From contig CAZGTQ010000451.1 in the NCBI GenBank assembly GCA_964528575.1, forward strand, positions 1 to 28,207: DNA of 28,207 bases, read 5' to 3'. The notes under the pieces were generated by a model. That model ran no database searches. It saw only the letters and a program-made list of their open reading frames with translations, and had not been told where the DNA came from. The translations under genes and the position numbers were made by a program. The DNA is from CAZGTQ01 sp964528575 (GTDB lineage: Bacteria > Planctomycetota > UBA1135 > GCA-002686595). This document shows positions 23,158 to 28,207 of the stretch, in pieces (within the stretch, counting starts at the first letter, position 1; every line of letters starts with the position of its first letter).

Positions 23158-23197
23158 GGCCGACGGATCTTAGAGACGAAAAGCCCGAGGAGCCCGG

Positions 23198-23225
23198 TTG
23201 ACAGGGCGTGGGAACGGCGTATGGT
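23198..23225 (+). promoter_or_regulatory. Predicted sigma70-type promoter of the FG-GAP gene
   Basis: TTGACA (23198-23203) is a perfect -35 hexamer, followed after 16 bp by TATGGT (23220-23225), four of six positions of TATAAT. It lies about 155 bp before the ATG of the FG-GAP gene, in the 221-bp divergent gap 23158-23378. The long untranslated leader that would follow contains no other clear element. Confidence 0.55.
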
Positions 23226-23378
23226 CGGTCCTTACTTGCGACTGCGTCTCAATTGCACGCCGGAATGATCCCCGCGCCGGCGTGCGAGCGAGGCACCTTC
23301 GGGGCAGCGCAGAGAAACGGGGCCCGAGCCCGCCGCCGGCGGGCTGGACCGCAACGACACCCGCTCTTCTTTGCTGCC

Positions 23379-25088
23379 ATGGAACGACACCCTCTCGCGC
23401 GAGCACCGCTCGCACGCCTCGCACCGCTCGTCGCGCTCGTCGCGCTCGCCGCGCCCGCTCTCGCCGAGGACGAGACGCTGGGTCACGGGGCCGATCTGCG
23501 CGTCGGGCCGCTGATCGGCGGCCAGGAACTCGTCTTCGACCTGCGCACGACCGCCCCCAACGCGGCGGTGTTCGCGTTCCTGGGCTTCTCCGGCCAGCCG
23601 ATCGTGCCCGCGCAGACGGCGATCCCCGTCGTCGGCGTCGCCGCCTCCGACTACCTGCTCGTCGCCACCGACGCGAGCGGCCGCTTTCGGCTCGAGCTGC
23701 CCACGCTCCCCGGCCAGTTCGGCTCGGCGCTCGGCCTCGCGCTCTTCAGCCAGGTCCTCGTCGTCGCGCAGGACGGCCACCTCGTGACGAGCCGCGTCGT
23801 CGCGACCGAGATCGAGCCGCCGGCGCCCGCTCCGGGCTACCTCGTCGAGGACGCGGCGACGTACCTGCCCGCCTCGTACGCGAACCTCGGCGCGAACCAC
23901 GTCGAGACCGGCGACCTGGACCGCGACGGCTGGCCGGACGCCGTCCTCGCGCTCGACGCGGACCTCGTCGTGTGGATGAACGACGGGACCGGCGGCTTCC
24001 TCGACCAGAGCGCGACCCGCATCGCCCACCCCGGCGGCCCGGTCGGCGCGCTCGAGCTCGGCGACGTCGACGCGGACGGCGACCTCGACCTCGTCGTCGC
24101 CGGCGGCCACGACGACTTCGCCGACGTGCGGGACCGGCTGTTCCTCAACGACGGCGCCGGCGTCTTCGCGCTCGACGCGAGCGGCAAGCTGCCGGCCGGC
24201 GAGGGCGGGACGTCGCGGTTCGAGCTGGGCGACGTCGACTCGGACGGCGACCTCGACCTCGCGGTCGCGAACGGGCCGGAGAACCACCTCGGCCAGCCCG
24301 GCGGCATCGACCAGCTCTACCGCAACGCGGGCGACGGGACGTTCGTCGCCGACGGCGCGTTCGCGGCCGCCGCGTGGAACGTGCCGACCGCGCCGACGAC
24401 CGCGCTGCGCTTCGGCGACGTCGACTCGGACGGCGATCTCGACCTCTTCGTGTGCAAGACCGACACCGCCGGCCTCGTGAACGACATCGGCGAGCCGAAC
24501 CTGCTGCTCCTGAACGACGGCACCGGCGCGTTCACGGACGCGACCGCGACGAGCGTGCTGCCGCTGTCGCGCGCCGACAACACCGAGGACGCGGTCTTCG
24601 CCGACATCGACGGCGACGGTGACCTCGATCTCGTCGTCGCGAACAGCGTGTTCACCGTGCAGCCGATGAGCGCGAACGACGTCCTGATCAACCAGGGCGG
24701 AGCGCAGGGCGGCACCGAGGGCACGTTCGTCGACGACCCGCTCAGCTTCCTCGAGGACTTCGACTCGACCTACGCGATCCGCCTGTCGGCGCACGCCGGC
24801 GACCTCGACGCGGACGGCGACCTCGACGTCCTGATGCCGGTGCACGACTTCTTCCTCGGCGCGGAGCCGTTGCTCTTCCTCAACCAGGGCGGCGCGCAGG
24901 GCGGCACCGAGGGCGACTTCGTGCGCCAGACGTGGTTCGACCCGGGCGACTACATCGGATTCGACGCCGCCTTGTTCGACCGCGACCTCGACGGCGATCT
25001 CGACGTGCTGTTGAGCGCGAACGGCGTGCTCGGCGGCGACCCGAACCAGGGCTTCGACGTGCGCCTGATGGTGAACACGAAGCTCTGA
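23379..25088 (+). CDS. Secreted FG-GAP/VCBS-repeat protein, integrin-like propeller
   Basis: The 569-residue protein has a signal peptide (about 1-29, ending PALA). Residues about 32-145 form a beta-sandwich (VGPLIGGQELVFDL, FLGFSG, ASDYLLVATDASGRFRLELPTLPG, FSQVLVVAQ) that recalls the end domain of the 16336-17478 product. From about 170 to 569 come seven FG-GAP-type blades with calcium-binding D-x-D-x-D-G-x-x-D loops: DLDRDGWPD, DVDADGDLD, DVDSDGDLD (twice), DIDGDGDLD, DLDADGDLD and a final DRDLDGDLD. Two blades share NQGGAQGGTEG. Such propellers bind calcium and act in adhesion or in binding partners. I start at the ATG at 23379, where the signal peptide begins; an open frame upstream to 23208 has no such signal. 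A strong hairpin follows the stop. Confidence 0.9.
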   Translation: MERHPLARAPLARLAPLVALVALAAPALAEDETLGHGADLRVGPLIGGQELVFDLRTTAPNAAVFAFLGFSGQPIVPAQTAIPVVGVAASDYLLVATDASGRFRLELPTLPGQFGSALGLALFSQVLVVAQDGHLVTSRVVATEIEPPAPAPGYLVEDAATYLPASYANLGANHVETGDLDRDGWPDAVLALDADLVVWMNDGTGGFLDQSATRIAHPGGPVGALELGDVDADGDLDLVVAGGHDDFADVRDRLFLNDGAGVFALDASGKLPAGEGGTSRFELGDVDSDGDLDLAVANGPENHLGQPGGIDQLYRNAGDGTFVADGAFAAAAWNVPTAPTTALRFGDVDSDGDLDLFVCKTDTAGLVNDIGEPNLLLLNDGTGAFTDATATSVLPLSRADNTEDAVFADIDGDGDLDLVVANSVFTVQPMSANDVLINQGGAQGGTEGTFVDDPLSFLEDFDSTYAIRLSAHAGDLDADGDLDVLMPVHDFFLGAEPLLFLNQGGAQGGTEGDFVRQTWFDPGDYIGFDAALFDRDLDGDLDVLLSANGVLGGDPNQGFDVRLMVNTKL

Positions 25089-25137
25089 AGCCTGCCTGCA
25101 CTCTGCTCCCGCACGTGCCGGGTCCAACGACCCGCAC

Positions 25138-25172
25138 GAGGCTCGGGGCGTCCCCGAAGCGCCCCGAGCCTC
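25138..25172 (+). terminator. Strong terminator hairpin after the FG-GAP gene
   Basis: GAGGCTCGGGGCG (25138-25150) pairs perfectly with CGCCCCGAGCCTC (25160-25172), 13 bp around a 9-nt loop, followed by CCTTCC. It is the strongest stem in the window outside the 14738 palindrome and separates the FG-GAP gene from the next gene. A weaker, imperfect dyad lies just upstream (about 25114-25137). Confidence 0.7.
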
Positions 25173-25203
25173 CCTTCCATCCCACGCCCCGCCCGCACAC
25201 GCC

Positions 25204-26994
25204 ATGCAGCCGATCCTTCCCGCTCTCGTGCTCGCCGCGTCGTCCGCCGCCGCCGGCGACCCCGCTCCCGACGCCGTCGTCAGCTCGCCGTTCGCGCTCG
25301 CGCCGCGCGGCGTGACGAGCTTCGGCGCGGTCGCCGACGGCGGCTGGCTCTACACGCTGGGCGGCTACTTCGGCACGCCGCACGACTACGTGCGCGAGGA
25401 CCAGTCGCGCTCGTTCCTTCGGCTCGACCTGTACGGCGGGACGTGGGAGGAGCTGCCGTTCGACGAGCCGATCCAGAGCGTCGCGCTCGCGGCGCACGGC
25501 GGCCGCGTCTACCGCGTCGGCGGCCTCACGGTGCTCAACGCGCGCGGCGCGCCCGAGCACCTCGAGTCGCTCGACGCGTTCGCGCGCTACGATCCGCTCG
25601 CCGGAGCGTGGGAGCCGCTCGCGCCGCTGCCCGAGCCGCGCTCGTCGCACGAAGCCACGCTGCTGGGCGACACGCTGTACGTCGGCGGCGGCTGGCGGCT
25701 CGACGGCGACGAGCGCGCGTGGGCCGAGACGTTGCTCGCGACCGATCTCGCGAGCGAGACGCCGGCGTGGCGCGCGATCCCCGCGCCGTTCAAGCGCCGC
25801 GCGCTCGCCGTCGCGGCGGCCGGCGGGCGCGTGTGGGCGATCGGCGGGATCGATGCGAACGGTCAGGTGACCGGCGCCGTCGACGTGTACGACCCGGCGG
25901 CCGAGAGCTGGTCCGTGGGGCCGGAGTTCCCCGATTTCGGCTTCGGAGTCGCCGCGGTCGGCGCCGGCGACACGATCTGGGCGAGCGGGCGCTCGGGCGT
26001 CGTGTACCGGCTCTCCGCGGGCGCGTCGAGCTGGGAGCGCGCGGGCGAGCTGCTGTTCGCGCGCTTCTTCCACCAGCTCGTTCGTGCCGGCGACGCGCTG
26101 CTCGCCGTCGGCGGGATCGCCGAGGACGGCCGCGTGCGCCAGGTCGAGCGGCTCGCCGCGCCGGCGGCCGAGCCCGGCCCGCGCGTCACACGCTGGACCG
26201 TACCCGCCCCGGCCGCGGCGCGCGCCGACCGCGCGTTCGCGCGCGAGCGCTCGGCCTACTTCGCCGCGGACGGTTGGCGGCTCGACCTCGCGACGCTCGG
26301 CTGGGAGCGGATCGCCGCGCCCGCGGAGCACGACGCGCCGCTGCGCCTCGCGCTGCGCGCGGACGCGAAGCTCGCGTACGCCCTGGCGAGCGACGCGCTC
26401 AGCACGTACAGCTTCACGAAGGACCGCTGGCGTCCCGCCGCGGCGCCGCTGCCGAGTGCGCGCGCCGGCTCCGGGCTGGCGCGGCGCGGGGACGAGCTGT
26501 GGATCGTCGGCGGGAGCGCGGGCGGCGCGCCGGCGCTCGAGCTCTTGCGCTGGGACCCGAGCGGCGACGCAGGCTGGATCGAGGCGGGCGTCGCGTTGCC
26601 GCGCGCGCGCAGCTCGTTCGCGCACGCGCTCGTGGGCGAGCGGCTCGTGCTCGCCGGAGGCGCGGGCGCGGACGGCGAGCCGATCGCCTCGTGCGACGTG
26701 CTCGACTTCGCGTCGGGCGGGTGGAGCGATCTGGCCGCGCCCGCGGGGCAGGTGCTCGCGCTCGTCACGCTCGGGGAGCGGCTGGTCGCGCTCCACGTCG
26801 CGGGCGGCGCGCCGCGGCTCGCGGCGCTCGAGCCCGGCGCCGAGCGCTGGGAGCCGCTCGACGTGTCGTTCGAGGGCCTGCGCGAGCCGCGTGCGTTCGA
26901 GCACCGCGGCCGCGTGCTCGTCGTCTCGTCGGCGGCCGGACCGGGCGAGCGGGTCGACGTCGTGCTCGTCGACGCGGGGGGGCGCCAGCCGTGA
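25204..26994 (+). CDS. Secreted Kelch-like beta-propeller protein
   Basis: The 596-residue protein has a signal peptide (about 1-18, ending AAAG). The rest is two runs of Kelch-type blades. In the first (about 35-330) are GGWLYTLGGYFG, GRVYRVGGLT, DTLYVGGGW, GRVWAIGGID and DALLAVGGIA, each followed by a W-x-x-L/I strand such as GAWEPLAPLPEPRSSHEA. After an Ala/Pro-rich link (about 318-345) the second run (about 345-590) has DELWIVGGS and ERLVLAGGAG. The two runs suggest a double propeller, or one large propeller with a spacer. No catalytic motif is seen. The ATG at 25204 is clear. The stop overlaps the start of the next gene (TGATG at 26992-26996), so the two are translationally coupled. Confidence 0.88.
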   Translation: MQPILPALVLAASSAAAGDPAPDAVVSSPFALAPRGVTSFGAVADGGWLYTLGGYFGTPHDYVREDQSRSFLRLDLYGGTWEELPFDEPIQSVALAAHGGRVYRVGGLTVLNARGAPEHLESLDAFARYDPLAGAWEPLAPLPEPRSSHEATLLGDTLYVGGGWRLDGDERAWAETLLATDLASETPAWRAIPAPFKRRALAVAAAGGRVWAIGGIDANGQVTGAVDVYDPAAESWSVGPEFPDFGFGVAAVGAGDTIWASGRSGVVYRLSAGASSWERAGELLFARFFHQLVRAGDALLAVGGIAEDGRVRQVERLAAPAAEPGPRVTRWTVPAPAAARADRAFARERSAYFAADGWRLDLATLGWERIAAPAEHDAPLRLALRADAKLAYALASDALSTYSFTKDRWRPAAAPLPSARAGSGLARRGDELWIVGGSAGGAPALELLRWDPSGDAGWIEAGVALPRARSSFAHALVGERLVLAGGAGADGEPIASCDVLDFASGGWSDLAAPAGQVLALVTLGERLVALHVAGGAPRLAALEPGAERWEPLDVSFEGLREPRAFEHRGRVLVVSSAAGPGERVDVVLVDAGGRQP

Positions 26995-28207
26995 TGCACC
27001 TCGTGCCCGCGCTCCTCGCGCTCGTCCCCGCCGGCGAAGACGTCGCCGTGTGCCCCGGCGACCGCTGGCCCGCGTTCCGCGGCGCCGGCACGAGCCACAG
27101 CGCCGCCGCCGACCTGCCGCTCGAGTGGAGCGCCGAGCGCAACGTCGCGTGGACGGCGGAGCTCGTCGGGTACGGCCAGTCGAGCCCGGTCGTGATCGGC
27201 GGACGCGTCTTCGTCACGTCGGTCGACGGGCCGCGCAAGGAGCGCTGCTACGTGAGCTGCTACGACCTCGCGGGCGGGACGCTGCTCTGGTCGCGCAGCT
27301 TCCGCGCGAGCGTCGAGATCGAGCACACCGAGACGGTGTCGCGCGCCGCACCGACGCCGGCGGTCGACGGCGAGCGCATCGTCGCGTTCTTCGAGAGCGG
27401 CGACCTCGTCGCGCTCGACCACGAGGGCGAGACGCTGTGGAAACGCTCGCTGACGGCGGATTACGGGCCGTACGGGGGCCGCCACGGGGTCGGGACCTCC
27501 GTCGTTCCGGCGGACGACGCGGTCGTGCTGCTGCTCGACCACGAGGGGCCGAGCTACCTCGTCAAGATCGACAAGGCGACCGGCCGCAACGTGTGGAAGG
27601 TCGACCGCGAGCCGCGCGTCTCGTGGTCGACGCCCGCGATCGCGCGGATCGCGGGCGGGGACGAGGTCGTGCTCAGCTCGAACGGCGTCGTCGAGGGTTT
27701 CGCGCTCGCGGACGGAGCGCGCCGCTGGTTCCTCGACGGCGTCGGCGGCAACACCGTGCCGTCGCCGACCATCGCAGGCGACCGAGTCGTCGTCGGCTCG
27801 TCGGAGGTCGAGGGCAACCTCGCGCTGGAGCGGCCGGCGCCGGACGACTCCCCGTCGACGTCTTCGGACGGGCGGCGGGCGCGCGTGCGCTGGCGCGCGG
27901 ACGGCGCGCGGCCGAGCGGCTTCGGCTCGCCGCTCGTGCACGGCGGCCGCGTGTTCCTCGTCAACAAGAGCGGCGCGCTGTCGTGTCTCGACCTCGAGTC
28001 GGGCGCGCTCGCGTGGACGCATCGGCTCGACGAGTCGTGCTGGACGTCGCCGCTCGCGGCGGGGGAGCGGCTCTACTTCTTCGGCAAGAGCGGCACGACG
28101 ACGGTGCTCGCGGCGCGGGCCGACGGTCCCGAGGTGCTCGCGACGAACGCGCTGCCGGTCGCGGACGTGCTCTACGGCGTCGCGGCGGTCGACGGCGCGT
28201 TCCTGCT
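26994..28207 (+). CDS. PQQ-like beta-propeller protein, 3' end beyond the window
   Basis: The frame opens with an ATG at 26994 that overlaps the Kelch gene stop and stays open to the end, giving 404 residues. A short hydrophobic start (MHLVPALLALVPAG) may be a signal peptide. The sequence then has the planctomycete-style opening DRWPAFRGAGTS and a series of PQQ/BamB-like strands: SSPVVIGGRVFVTS, YDLAGGTLLWSRSF, TPAVDGERIVAFF, LDHEGETLWKRSL, IDKATGRNVWKV, SPTIAGDRVVVG, GSPLVHGGRVFLVN and LDLESGALAWTHRL. These build an eight-bladed fold in known members, which bind PQQ in dehydrogenases or act as scaffolds as BamB does; here no dehydrogenase motif is visible, so a scaffold or binding role is more likely. 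Coupling to the Kelch gene suggests the two are made together. Confidence 0.88.
   Translation, partial: MHLVPALLALVPAGEDVAVCPGDRWPAFRGAGTSHSAAADLPLEWSAERNVAWTAELVGYGQSSPVVIGGRVFVTSVDGPRKERCYVSCYDLAGGTLLWSRSFRASVEIEHTETVSRAAPTPAVDGERIVAFFESGDLVALDHEGETLWKRSLTADYGPYGGRHGVGTSVVPADDAVVLLLDHEGPSYLVKIDKATGRNVWKVDREPRVSWSTPAIARIAGGDEVVLSSNGVVEGFALADGARRWFLDGVGGNTVPSPTIAGDRVVVGSSEVEGNLALERPAPDDSPSTSSDGRRARVRWRADGARPSGFGSPLVHGGRVFLVNKSGALSCLDLESGALAWTHRLDESCWTSPLAAGERLYFFGKSGTTTVLAARADGPEVLATNALPVADVLYGVAAVDGAFL

Noticed and set aside
20614..23268. An 884-codon Ser/Arg/Ala-rich plus-strand frame
   Set aside because: It runs across two minus-strand genes and a gap, with no domain or credible start; a shadow.
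24690..24914. Two nearly identical 33-nt stretches in the FG-GAP gene (from 24690 and from 24882)
   Set aside because: They encode the NQGGAQGGTEG motif that recurs in FG-GAP blades, so domain repetition explains them.

Overview
The window is very GC-rich, almost fully coded DNA from what is most likely a member of the Planctomycetota. This placement is inferred, not proven. It rests on a taxon-typical mix: a membrane Ser/Thr kinase with long extracytoplasmic extensions, many secreted beta-propellers (Kelch, FG-GAP/VCBS, PQQ-like), an AsmA-like giant, and a secreted-protein module of a kind I associate with planctomycete secretomes. Start codons are often GTG or TTG. I found no tRNA, rRNA, CRISPR array, transposase or integrase, and no gene-free stretch longer than about 300 bp apart from the partly doubtful 21864-22254 interval.

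Layout. 1-149 (minus) is the start of a MerR-type regulator, divergent from an ECF sigma factor (311-955). 1034-3138 holds a membrane-anchored protein translationally coupled to a TudS-like (DUF523) plus DUF1722 protein. 3185-5509 is a Ser/Thr kinase with an unusual receptor-like tail: a transmembrane segment, two putative Ig-like repeats and about six ankyrin repeats. Convergent to it is a minus-strand operon (9720 to 5529) of an HtrA/trypsin-like protease with an N-terminal FlgO/CsgG-like region, an LpoB-like lipoprotein and a COG3014-like lipoprotein. From 9899 runs a one-chain fusion of an alkyltransferase-like (ATL) domain to a 2OG-Fe(II) oxygenase of the DUF2086 type, followed by a PLP aminotransferase (11122-12255). 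A secreted six-bladed Kelch protein (minus) converges on the aminotransferase; both stop codons lie in one hairpin. Then come a tiny Cys-rich lipoprotein and a TPR/coiled-coil exported protein.

14825-16346 is a classical oxidative-stress pair: dps and oxyR, divergent around a repeat-rich operator region. oxyR keeps both redox cysteines but lacks a usual start codon at the expected place. 16336-17478 and 17580-21863 (minus) encode a secreted propeller-like protein and a 1427-residue AsmA-like membrane protein. 21980-23157 has a doubtful small gene and an orphan protein. 23379 to the end is a run of secreted beta-propellers (FG-GAP, then Kelch, then a PQQ-like protein cut by the window end), the last two coupled by a TGATG overlap.

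Functional themes are cell-envelope sensing and maintenance (kinase, LpoB/COG3014/protease operon, AsmA), stress and damage handling (OxyR/Dps, ATL-oxygenase, TudS-like desulfidase) and the export of large propeller proteins. The best candidates for something not well described are the ATL-DUF2086 fusion, the protease/LpoB/COG3014 envelope operon and the kinase-Ig-ankyrin receptor.
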